Below, piece after piece: positions 1 through 5,400 of a stretch of DNA of 5,400 nucleotides. The notes beneath the pieces were generated by a model. That model did no database searches. It worked only from the letters and a program-made list of their open reading frames with translations, and was not told the DNA's origin. Within the stretch, counting starts at the first letter, position 1. Each line of letters begins with the position of its first letter. The stretch lies in contig CAMYYQ010000109.1 of assembly GCA_947303535.1 (NCBI GenBank), positions 1 through 5,400 on the forward strand, in the 5' to 3' direction. Position numbers and translations under genes: made by a program. The stretch is from an uncultured Ruminococcus sp. (GTDB lineage: Bacteria; Bacillota_A; Clostridia; Oscillospirales; Ruminococcaceae).

Positions 1-987
1 CAGCAGGAATATATGTATTGCAGCGATGTCCTTGACCCTGACAAGCCCGAGATAATAAACGACGAGTATCTCATAGATATCTTTGAAGCAGATCCTGATA
101 TCGAGCTCAATGATAAAACCTACGATATGCTTGTAGAAATGGCAAATCCGGTAAGATCATCATATGCAGCAGGCAGAAAGCTCATGCATGACGACTATAT
201 CATAGCAAAAGAGATTCCCGAAAAGCTTATTTCTTTTCTTACGAAAGTACTTAATGTCTGGGTGCAGGCAAAAATCAACGGCTATATGGATATGGCGAAG
301 TGGAATCGTTGCAAAGTCAGCTCACTTCCCGTAGATATCCGAGGGCTGCCCGTATACGTGGGCTTCGATATGTCTGCGAAGATAGACCTTACATCGGTAA
401 GTTTCATAATTCCTTACAAGGACGGTGAGACAGTGAAGTATATTCTGTTCTCACACAGTTTCATTCCAAACCGTGAGAAGCTCGTGGAGCGGTGCAGAGT
501 TGACAAGATGCCGTATGACGCATGGGAGCGAAACGGCTGGCTCACAGTCACGAATACCGAGATTGTAGATCAGAACGCTGTTATGAATTATGTGCGTGGT
601 TTCTGTAGCTCGCAGGGACTTATCATACAGTCGCTCTGTTTCGATCCGGCTAATGCAGGAAAGCTCATGCTTGAACTCAGTGACGAAGGATACGATGTCA
701 TAGAAGTGTATCAGTCTCACAAGTCACTCAATGAAAGTACGGCAGGATTCCGTGAGCAGGTATACTGTCAGAATGTAATATTTATCAACAATCCATTGCT
801 TAACTACGCGATAGGTAATGCTGTAGTTCGCACTAATAATGGATTGATCAAAGTAGACAAGGATGCTACAAAGCGCAGAGTTGACCCGGTTGACGCTACT
901 CTCTGTGCCTTTAAGCTCGCCTTATATCATGTATTTGCCACCGTTACGGTAGATGTAGACAAGTGGCTCGAAAGTGAAAGCTGGTGA
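1..987 (+). CDS. Phage terminase large subunit, C-terminal part (5' end cut by window)
   Basis: The large terminase is the packaging motor that cuts concatemeric phage DNA and drives it through the portal using ATP. The frame is open from base 1 (codons CAG CAG GAA TAT before the first ATG at 13), so that ATG is internal and the gene begins upstream. The Walker A/B ATPase half is not in the window. What remains fits the end of the Terminase_1-type ATPase region (ANP near residue 50, FLTKVLNVWVQ near 80) followed by an RNase H-like nuclease. Candidate metal-binding acids are D123 in GFDMS (with D129 in IDLT), D215 in CFDPAN, and D295/D298 in RRVDPVDA, counting from base 1. The spacing and the closing VDPVDA motif match the family. 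It ends four bases before the portal ATG. Family assignment is from motif recognition; which acids are catalytic is inferred. Confidence 0.93.
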   Translation, partial: QQEYMYCSDVLDPDKPEIINDEYLIDIFEADPDIELNDKTYDMLVEMANPVRSSYAAGRKLMHDDYIIAKEIPEKLISFLTKVLNVWVQAKINGYMDMAKWNRCKVSSLPVDIRGLPVYVGFDMSAKIDLTSVSFIIPYKDGETVKYILFSHSFIPNREKLVERCRVDKMPYDAWERNGWLTVTNTEIVDQNAVMNYVRGFCSSQGLIIQSLCFDPANAGKLMLELSDEGYDVIEVYQSHKSLNESTAGFREQVYCQNVIFINNPLLNYAIGNAVVRTNNGLIKVDKDATKRRVDPVDATLCAFKLALYHVFATVTVDVDKWLESESW

Positions 988-991
988 TAAG

Positions 992-2281
992 ATGTCGCTG
1001 TTCAAGCGCAGAAAAAAGATAGCCAATGAAGTGGAGACTCCCACGGAGCAGGCAACGGAGGAAACGACTGCAACTACGGAGCAGGAACAACCTGCAGGCG
1101 TCGTGACAATACAGCAGCTGAATGAGTTTTTCAACAGGCAGGGCTTTTCAAATGCTCTTGTAAAAAATAATCTTAATGCCGCTACATATTATGCCTGTAT
1201 GCTGATACGCTGCAATGCACTCGCAAAGGTACCTTTTAAGGTTTACGAGCACGACGGCGACGGCGCGAAGGAGACGAAGCATCATCTTAACAGGCTTTTA
1301 AAACTTCGCCCTAATCGCTTCATGACAGCTCATGATTTCCTGTGGGCATCGGAATTTCAGCGGCTAAGTACAGGGAATACCTTCTGGGTGTACCTTTTCA
1401 GACGTGGAAAAATCGAGGAAATATACCTTCTCGACAGCAACTATGTAGAGATTATCGTTGATAACGCAGGCATACTCAGTGCTCCAAACTCGGTGTATTA
1501 CCTTTATACCGATCCACGCAGCGGTAAGCAGTCCATATATACCTCTGACAGGATAGTTCATCACAAGTATTTCTCGACTGACGGTATAAAGGGAAATTCG
1601 ATACAGAAATATCTTGTTGATACCCTTAGCCAGGAAAAATATGCGCAACAGGTCGTAAACGAGAAGTACAGCCACGGATTGCAGGATCCTATCATCGTCA
1701 CTTACACAGGCGATCTCGATAAAACACGCTCGGCTCAGATCAAGAAAAAATTTGCAAATCTCTCAGGAGCTCAGAACGCAGGTTCTGTGATACCAATCCC
1801 CACTGACTTCGGAGTACAGCAGTTGGAAACGAAGCTTGTCAATTCTCAGTTCTTTGAACTCAACGGCCTTACTACGAGACATATTGCTAATGCTTTCGGC
1901 GTCAAGAGCTTTCAACTTAATGACATGGAGAAAAGCACCTACAGCAACATCGAGCAGCAGAACAGAGCGTTCTACTCGGACACAATGCAAAATGTTCTCA
2001 CTGCTTACGAGCAGGAGGCAACATACAAACTTCTTAGTACAGAGGAGCAGGAAAAGCTCTTCATACAGGCTAATGCAGACGTATATCTCAGAGCTGATAT
2101 AGAGGCCCGTTACAAGGCATACAGCACGGGCATCACCGGTGGTTTCTTGCAGATTGCAGAGGCCCGTAAGCGTGAAAATCTGCCGTTCATACCGGGCACT
2201 GATCAGCTTATACTCGGCAATGGTGCGGCTATACCACTTAGTATGCTCGGGAAGCAGTATGATAAAGGAGGCAACAAGTAA
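992..2281 (+). CDS. Phage portal protein (HK97-type)
   Basis: The portal forms the dodecameric ring at one capsid vertex through which DNA enters and leaves and to which terminase and connector proteins bind. With the ATG at 992 it has 429 residues, normal for the family. Recognisable family landmarks are LRPNRF at 105-110, the GNTFW turn at 128-132, AFGVKSFQLND from about 301, YSNIEQQNRAF around 317-327, and a C-terminal stretch TGITGGFLQIAEARKRENLP typical of portal ends. Residues about 10-35 are a Glu/Thr/Gln-rich low-complexity segment between a basic N-terminus (FKRRKK) and the first conserved helix. A GTG at 974 in the same frame could add six residues and overlap the terminase by 14 bases. 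I prefer ATG 992 because the protein then starts MSLFKRRKK, as portals often do, although its Shine-Dalgarno (GGTGA at 984-988) is weak. It abuts the next gene with no gap. Confidence 0.95.
   Translation: MSLFKRRKKIANEVETPTEQATEETTATTEQEQPAGVVTIQQLNEFFNRQGFSNALVKNNLNAATYYACMLIRCNALAKVPFKVYEHDGDGAKETKHHLNRLLKLRPNRFMTAHDFLWASEFQRLSTGNTFWVYLFRRGKIEEIYLLDSNYVEIIVDNAGILSAPNSVYYLYTDPRSGKQSIYTSDRIVHHKYFSTDGIKGNSIQKYLVDTLSQEKYAQQVVNEKYSHGLQDPIIVTYTGDLDKTRSAQIKKKFANLSGAQNAGSVIPIPTDFGVQQLETKLVNSQFFELNGLTTRHIANAFGVKSFQLNDMEKSTYSNIEQQNRAFYSDTMQNVLTAYEQEATYKLLSTEEQEKLFIQANADVYLRADIEARYKAYSTGITGGFLQIAEARKRENLPFIPGTDQLILGNGAAIPLSMLGKQYDKGGNK
2264..2271 (+). promoter_or_regulatory. Ribosome binding site for the 67-residue gene
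   Basis: AAAGGAGG lies inside the 3' end of the portal gene, 10 bases before the ATG at 2282. It fixes that start and argues that the small gene directly following the portal stop codon is translated. Confidence 0.75.
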
Positions 2282-2485
2282 ATGGAATATGCGGACACAA
2301 TAGAGATCACCTTCAAGAGTGGTGAGACCATATCCTACAAAGAAGGAGAATGGGACGACTACGCTTACGATGGCAAGGCTGTTATCGTCAAGAAAAAAGG
2401 CGCATGGATCGGAATATATAACTTCGACCATGTTTTCAGCGTCGAGCTGAAGAACACCAAAGCCGTAGACTATGTGCCACTATAA
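2282..2485 (+). CDS. Small protein of unknown function between portal and protease
   Basis: I do not recognise this 67-residue protein. It starts at the base after the portal stop, behind a good Shine-Dalgarno site, and its stop TAA forms the first bases of the protease Shine-Dalgarno sequence, so it is embedded in the head operon. The protein is acidic at the front and rich in alternating hydrophobic and polar residues (IEITFKSG, AVIVKKKG, IGIYNFDHVFSVELK), suggesting a small all-beta domain. It has no signal peptide, membrane segment or cysteine. Small beta proteins of similar size occur between portal and protease in other Firmicutes phages, usually annotated as hypothetical. A structural or assembly role is only suggested by position. 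That the gene is real is well supported by spacing and coding look; its function is unknown. Confidence 0.75.
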   Translation: MEYADTIEITFKSGETISYKEGEWDDYAYDGKAVIVKKKGAWIGIYNFDHVFSVELKNTKAVDYVPL

Positions 2486-3293
2486 GGAGGTGAGAAAAAC
2501 GAAAAAGTACCAGTTCACTCAGAAAGACAAGACAGGCGCAGTCAAGGACTGTGGCTATATGATCTATGATAGCACAGACGATGAGAGCGCAGAACTCCGC
2601 TTCTACGGAGATATCTGCTCAGCTACATGGATCAGCAAGTGGTTCGAGGAAGACAAAGCACCCCAGGACGTTGCCGATTTTCTCGCCGAACTCACTGCCG
2701 AGGGCGGCAGCCACAAGAAGCTTAACGTATATGTTAACAGCGGAGGCGGTGACGTCTTCGGTGGACTTGCCATTTACAGCATAATTTCACGCTATCCGGG
2801 AGAGAAAATCGCACACATTGACGGAATCGCTGCAAGTATTGCAGGAATTATTCCATTTGCCTGTGATAAGGTCGTAGCTCCTAAGTACGCGCAGCTTATG
2901 CTCCATAAGCCGTGGAGTGGCTGCTGGGGCAATGCCAACGACTTCAAGAAGGCTATCGAGGCACTCAACGCCTGTGAGCAGTCTATCATCAACGTCTATA
3001 AGGCTCATGCCGTCAACGGTACCACCGAGGATAAGATCAAGAGCATGATAGACCGTGAGACGTGGCTTACTGCGGAACAGGCGGCAGAATACTTCGATAT
3101 TGAACTCCTTGACACGGAGCCCGTAGCTGCCTGCATATCAGACAGCTACAAGATGTACAAGCATACTCCCGAGGCTCTTATGCAGGAGCCTGTGCCACAG
3201 CCGAAGTCTCCGGAACCCAAGGAGGATGAGACTATTAAAAACCGCAAGAGAAAGCTGCAGATGTCTCTCGACGTCCTGAGGCTCCTCAAATAA
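2472..3293 (+). CDS. Head maturation protease, ClpP/S14 family
   Basis: A ClpP-like serine protease that would cleave the scaffolding N-terminus from the capsid protein during procapsid maturation. Counting from ATG 2472, the nucleophile is S122 in DGIAASIAG and the histidine is H145 in MLHKPW, 23 residues later as in ClpP. The third residue is probably in DRETW (D194 or E196), just before LTAEQAAEYF; aligned on ClpP's RDRFLSAPEA, the catalytic Asp position falls on E196, so D194 may act instead. An NSGGGDVFGG loop sits near 89-98. After about residue 225 comes a Pro/Glu-rich linker and a basic tail (NRKRKLQ) ending in a hydrophobic helix, normal for phage members. The start is uncertain: ATG 2472 overlaps the previous gene by 14 bases and has no Shine-Dalgarno, whereas a perfect one sits 8 bases before ACG 2499, giving a protein beginning x-KKYQF. 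The true start is probably 2499; the coordinates give the outermost canonical start. Confidence 0.92.
   Translation: MCHYKEVRKTKKYQFTQKDKTGAVKDCGYMIYDSTDDESAELRFYGDICSATWISKWFEEDKAPQDVADFLAELTAEGGSHKKLNVYVNSGGGDVFGGLAIYSIISRYPGEKIAHIDGIAASIAGIIPFACDKVVAPKYAQLMLHKPWSGCWGNANDFKKAIEALNACEQSIINVYKAHAVNGTTEDKIKSMIDRETWLTAEQAAEYFDIELLDTEPVAACISDSYKMYKHTPEALMQEPVPQPKSPEPKEDETIKNRKRKLQMSLDVLRLLK
2483..2493 (+). promoter_or_regulatory. Near-perfect Shine-Dalgarno site lacking a canonical start codon downstream
   Basis: TAAGGAGGTGA matches 11 consecutive bases of the complement of the 16S rRNA 3' end. GGAGG (2486-2490) is followed after 8 bases by ACG at 2499-2501 in the protease frame. No ATG, GTG or TTG lies at usable distance in that frame: the next ATG is at 2559, and the GTG at 2490 is inside the site itself. 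The site therefore points to ACG as initiator or to a mutated or misread ATG. Confidence 0.8.
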
Positions 3294-3314
3294 AAACAAC
3301 AGAAAGAAGGAAAA

Positions 3315-4478
3315 ATGACTATGTCGAAAATTGAAGAGATGCAGGCAAAGCTTGCAGTAATTATTAACACAGCTCAGGACTACCTCGACAAGGACGATCT
3401 TGAGAACGCTGACAAGATGCAGAAGCAGGCGCAGGAGCTTGCTGATAAGATCGAGAAGCAGAAGGCTCTTGACAAGCTCTCCGCTAACATTGAGGTTCCT
3501 CAGCCTGAAGTCCATGAGGGCGATGCAAAGAACGATGCTGCTCAGACTAAGGAAAACGCATCATTTATCCGTGCAGCTCTTAAGAAGCTCTCGGGAACAA
3601 AGCTTACAGAAGCAGAAGATGCTCTGCTCCTTCCATCGGTAACATATCCTAACGGCGAGCACGGTGAGGGCTATATCCTTCCTCAGGATATTCGCACCAA
3701 GATCAAGGAGAAGCTCCGCCAGTTCAGAAGCCTCAGAGAGGTATGTGGCTATCTGAAGACAACTGCTCTCACAGGTAGCTATCCTTCAGACAATGATGAA
3801 ACAGAAGGCCTTATCGACTTTACAGACGGTACTGACGGCACATATGCGACTGATCCTGTATTCAGTCCTGTGAGCTGGTCACTCAAAGAAAAAGGTGCTT
3901 TCATTAAGATTTCCAACACACTTCTCTCACTTACTGATAACGACCTTATCGCCTACATCGTGAGAAGATTCGCAAAAAAAGCAGTTATCACAGAAAATGC
4001 TATGGCAAAGGCAAAGCTTGAAGCAAACAAGACCGCAAAGAATCTCAGCGACTGGGCAGCACTTAAGGCTTCTATCAATGTCGACCTTGATCCTGGTTCA
4101 CTCTATAATACAAAGATCGTAACAAATCAGGACGGCTTTAATGTGCTTGATCAGGCGCTTGACCTTAACGGTAGACCTGTACTTCAGCCAGATCCGACAC
4201 AGCCAACACGTAAGCTCTTTATGGGCTATCCTATCGAAGTATATTCAAACGCTATGATTCCGAGCGATACGACAAATAATGTCGCTCCTATATACTATGG
4301 TGATATCGAGGACGGCGTTCAGTTCGTCGATCTGGATAACATCTCATTCGCATCTTCTAAGGAAGCTGGCTTCATGAGCAATACAACAATCTGCCGCCTT
4401 ATTGAGTGGGTAGATGTAGTACAGACTGATTCCTCCGATAAGTGCTACTGCTTTGGTAAGCTTAGCCTGGGGGAATAA
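3315..4478 (+). CDS. Major capsid protein, HK97 fold, with N-terminal scaffolding domain
   Basis: The shell subunit of the icosahedral head. The 387-residue zero-frame product begins with a charged helical stretch (about 1-55, repeated Lys/Glu with Ala/Leu heptads), the delta-type scaffolding coiled coil, then a Pro/Glu linker (about 60-80) where the neighbouring protease probably cuts; no separate scaffold gene is present. Capsid landmarks follow: LPQDIRTKI and REVCGYLKTT (E-loop/N-arm region, about 122-150), FSPVSWSLKEKGAFIKISNTLLS (about 183-205), an ENAMAKAK helix (227-234), LNGRPVLQPDPT (about 284-295) followed by the LFMGYPIEV strand, and GDIEDGVQFVDLDNIS near the end. ATG 3321 is an equally possible start, because AAGGA at 3307-3311 is 3 bases from 3315 but 9 from 3321. 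The gene ends CTG GGG GAA TAA, and the G-run may be a frameshift site producing a longer form of about 477 residues. Confidence 0.95.
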   Translation: MTMSKIEEMQAKLAVIINTAQDYLDKDDLENADKMQKQAQELADKIEKQKALDKLSANIEVPQPEVHEGDAKNDAAQTKENASFIRAALKKLSGTKLTEAEDALLLPSVTYPNGEHGEGYILPQDIRTKIKEKLRQFRSLREVCGYLKTTALTGSYPSDNDETEGLIDFTDGTDGTYATDPVFSPVSWSLKEKGAFIKISNTLLSLTDNDLIAYIVRRFAKKAVITENAMAKAKLEANKTAKNLSDWAALKASINVDLDPGSLYNTKIVTNQDGFNVLDQALDLNGRPVLQPDPTQPTRKLFMGYPIEVYSNAMIPSDTTNNVAPIYYGDIEDGVQFVDLDNISFASSKEAGFMSNTTICRLIEWVDVVQTDSSDKCYCFGKLSLGE

Positions 4479-4747
4479 CCAGCGAGACTTCTGAGGAAAT
4501 AACCGAAGAGGCTTCAACTGAGGAAGAGCAGACTACGGTATTTGCTACAGCTGACACCAACAGCGACAATGAGCTCTCACAGGAAGAGCTCGAAGCACTT
4601 ACCGTAGCTCAGCTGAGAAGTCTCGCAGCAGAACAGGAAATCACACTTACAGCAACAACAAAGGCGGATATAATTGCCGAGATACTTGCTGCATTGGCAG
4701 AAGCACCTGAACAGCAGACAGAACCCGAACAGCAGCCGGGCGGCTAA
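4466..4747 (+). CDS. -1-frame C-terminal extension of the capsid protein, acidic Rho_N/HeH-like domain
   Basis: This frame is open from just after a TAG at 4463 to a TAA at 4745-4747 and lies -1 relative to the capsid frame. It has no ATG or GTG, and its only TTG is near the end, so it cannot be started conventionally. Slippage on the G-run would add 91 residues after capsid residue 386. The extension has an acidic Thr/Ser/Glu-rich linker (about 33 residues), then a helix-extended-helix region with LTVAQLRSLAAEQ and KADIIAEILAAL, the pattern of Rho N-terminal, SAP or LEM-like small domains common downstream of capsid genes in Firmicutes phages, and a Gln/Glu/Pro tail. By my count it has 19 Glu and 3 Asp but one Lys and one Arg, so nucleic-acid binding is doubtful. 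The reading frame and domain are seen; expression by frameshifting is inferred. The alternative is a separate gene broken by a missing base in the G-run. Confidence 0.75.
   Translation, partial: PGGITSETSEEITEEASTEEEQTTVFATADTNSDNELSQEELEALTVAQLRSLAAEQEITLTATTKADIIAEILAALAEAPEQQTEPEQQPGG
4469..4475 (+). promoter_or_regulatory. Candidate -1 slippery heptamer
   Basis: In the capsid frame the bases read G GGG GAA, immediately before the TAA stop. A -1 slip lets the P-site glycine tRNA re-pair perfectly on GGG. The A-site glutamate tRNA re-pairs on GGA with one G-U wobble in the middle position. It is not a classical AAAAAAG-type heptamer, but it is the only G-run in the 13-base overlap of the two frames, and an inverted repeat begins 6 bases after it. 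Confidence 0.6.
4482..4626 (+). repeat. Nested inverted repeats, possible frameshift-stimulating RNA structure
   Basis: GCGAGACTTCT (4482-4492) is perfectly complementary to AGAAGTCTCGC (4616-4626), an 11-bp stem. Nested inside are CTACGGTA (4533-4540) with TACCGTAG (4600-4607), an 8-bp stem, and GAGCTCT (4571-4577) with AGAGCTC (4585-4591), a 7-bp hairpin with a 7-base loop. The three are mutually compatible, one inside the next. The outer stem starts 6 bases after the slippery heptamer, within the usual spacer range for -1 frameshift stimulators. Pairing was read by eye with no folding energy calculated, and the enclosed loop of 123 bases is long for such an element. Confidence 0.6.
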
Positions 4748-4762
4748 TCTATGAACCGTCGG

Positions 4763-4769
4763 AAAGGAG
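4763..4769 (+). promoter_or_regulatory. Ribosome binding site for the head-tail connector gene
   Basis: AAAGGAG ends 6 bases before ATG 4776 and decides that start over the out-of-frame ATG at 4751, which opens only a 22-codon frame. Confidence 0.75.
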
Positions 4770-4775
4770 AACCTT

Positions 4776-5060
4776 ATGGAGCTATCCCTTATCAAGCAAT
4801 TTTTAAAGGTGGACTTTGACGACGATGACAATATTATCTCTCTTACAGCTGATGCAGCGGAGCAGTACATCACTGCAGCTGTAGGCTCTTGCAACTATGA
4901 TGACGCGAGGGTGAGGATACTCGCCCTCGTGATAATAACAGAGCTTTATGAAAAGCGCAGTTATTCGGTAGAAAAGGCAGGAGTCAGAGCGCAGTACACT
5001 ATCCGTTCTATCATAGCGCAGCTTCAGGCGGAGCAGGAGATGACGGACGATGAAACTTGA
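4776..5060 (+). CDS. Head-tail connector protein, gp6-like
   Basis: A 94-residue protein of the phage gp6-like head-tail connector family, which forms a ring under the portal and is the first adaptor between the DNA-filled head and the tail. Family features are the short N-terminal helix and acidic turn (LIKQFLKVDFDDDDNIISL, residues 4-22), the AAEQYITAAVG helix (27-37), and the VRILALVIITELYEKRSY helix (about 45-63) matching the typical ALLLLVAHWYENR segment. Length is normal. It starts behind a good Shine-Dalgarno site, 28 bases after the stop of the start-less capsid-extension frame, and its last 11 bases overlap the next gene. It has no membrane segment or signal peptide; the hydrophobic stretch is the family's core helix. 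Position between capsid and head-closure genes agrees with the assignment. Confidence 0.88.
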   Translation: MELSLIKQFLKVDFDDDDNIISLTADAAEQYITAAVGSCNYDDARVRILALVIITELYEKRSYSVEKAGVRAQYTIRSIIAQLQAEQEMTDDET

Positions 5061-5397
5061 AACAGATGTAGGACGTCTTAACAAGCGTATTACGATACAG
5101 CATTTGAGTGCTGCAGACGAGTTTGATACTATTGGAAATCAGCTTCCCGGCTGGACTGACTATCATTCTTGCTGGGCATCTATTACAGGTGGAAAAGGCA
5201 ATGAGAGCCAGCAGGCGAGAGAACCAAAGCAGAAAGTTGAAAAGAACTTCAAGATCAGGTATTGTGCGAAAATTGAAAATATCGACAATATTAATTATCG
5301 TATCAAGTACAAGAATCAGTATTATGATATAAAGGACATTGACAACATCGCAGAAGCTGACTCGCTGCTTATCATTCGTGCAGCATTGGAGGAATAG
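5050..5397 (+). CDS. Phage head closure / head-tail adaptor protein (SPP1 gp16-like)
   Basis: A 115-residue protein of the head-tail joining family, which binds beneath the connector ring, plugs the exit channel after packaging and offers the surface for tail attachment. The family pattern is clear: RLNKRITIQ near the N-terminus (9-17), DTIGNQLPGW (26-35), CWASITGGKGNE (41-52), then a beta-rich second half with FKIRYCAKI (67-75), INYRIKYKNQYYDIKDIDNI (81-100), closing in a strand rich in Leu/Ile. Start ATG 5050 lies 10 bases after GGAG (5036-5039) and overlaps the connector gene by 11 bases, suggesting translational coupling. The stop TAG is at 5395-5397, so the gene is complete in the window. 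The next gene should be a tail-completion protein of the HK97 gp10 type, by usual gene order. Confidence 0.9.
   Translation: MKLETDVGRLNKRITIQHLSAADEFDTIGNQLPGWTDYHSCWASITGGKGNESQQAREPKQKVEKNFKIRYCAKIENIDNINYRIKYKNQYYDIKDIDNIAEADSLLIIRAALEE
5388..5393 (+). promoter_or_regulatory. Ribosome binding site for the next gene, off the right edge
   Basis: GGAGGA lies in the last codons of the head-closure gene. No start follows inside the window; the final base A at 5400 could be the first base of an ATG, 6 bases after the site. It indicates that the operon continues to the right. Confidence 0.5.
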
Positions 5398-5400
5398 TCA

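Noticed and set aside
13..987. ATG at 13 as the terminase start.
   Set aside because: The frame is open to the window edge, the predicted product lacks the whole ATPase half, and there is no Shine-Dalgarno site in the 12 bases before it.
1763..2431. Long open frame on the - strand (222 codons) opposite the portal gene.
   Set aside because: It lies wholly opposite clear portal coding sequence and the start of the next gene. The translation is Val/Leu/Ser/Cys-rich as expected for an antisense shadow and resembles no known protein.
3294..3314. Possible terminator or promoter in the gap between protease and capsid genes.
   Set aside because: The 21-base gap has no inverted repeat or T-run and just holds the capsid ribosome binding site.
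4466..4510. Independent initiation of the extension frame at an ATA codon (4475 or 4499).
   Set aside because: ATA starts are very rare, and the purine-rich sequences before them are only 0-1 base away, too close for ribosome binding.
4571..4591. The 7-bp hairpin as a factor-independent terminator.
   Set aside because: No T-run follows, it lies inside an open frame, and it nests within the larger inverted repeat.
4751..4819. Short frame starting ATG 4751 just after the extension stop.
   Set aside because: Only 22 codons, out of frame with and overlapping the well-supported connector gene. The good Shine-Dalgarno lies inside it and serves ATG 4776.

Overview
The window is a slice of the head-morphogenesis module of a tailed, HK97-type double-stranded DNA bacteriophage or an integrated prophage. 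All genes lie on the + strand and are tightly packed, several of them overlapping. Strong Shine-Dalgarno sites of the GGAGG type, short intergenic gaps and slightly AT-rich coding sequence fit a Firmicutes (Clostridia-like) host. A gut or rumen Ruminococcus-type bacterium is a guess from the look of the sequence, not something shown. Nothing in the window tells a free phage from a prophage, because no integrase, attachment site or host gene is present.

The layout from left to right is: the 3' part of the large terminase (1-987, ATPase half off the left edge); the portal (992-2281); a 67-residue protein of unknown function (2282-2485); a ClpP/S14-type head maturation protease (to 3293); the HK97-fold major capsid protein with an N-terminal coiled-coil scaffolding region (3315-4478); a start-less open frame carrying an acidic Rho_N/HeH-like domain (4466-4747); a gp6-like head-tail connector (4776-5060); and a head-closure/adaptor protein (5050-5397). 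A ribosome binding site for the next gene touches the right edge. Portal, protease and capsid build the procapsid, terminase packages DNA through the portal, and the last two proteins close the connector so that a tail can attach. I see no promoter and no factor-independent terminator, so the block looks like part of one long late operon.

Two places do not fit routine annotation. The first is the end of the capsid gene. The next reading frame has no start codon, is in the -1 frame, and overlaps the capsid frame by only 13 bases, and that overlap contains a GGGGG run. Six bases after the candidate slippery heptamer begins a perfect 11-bp inverted repeat (4482-4492 with 4616-4626). It encloses further nested 8-bp and 7-bp inverted repeats. 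Together these suggest programmed -1 frameshifting that yields about 387-residue and about 477-residue capsid proteins, the longer one with an acidic HeH-like tail. The second is the protease start. An 11-base match to the full anti-Shine-Dalgarno complement is followed at ideal distance by ACG rather than ATG, exactly where homologous proteins would be expected to begin (x-KKYQF). Either a rare ACG start or a mutation/base error is implied. I find no undescribed multi-gene system here; the frameshift element is the most interesting candidate.
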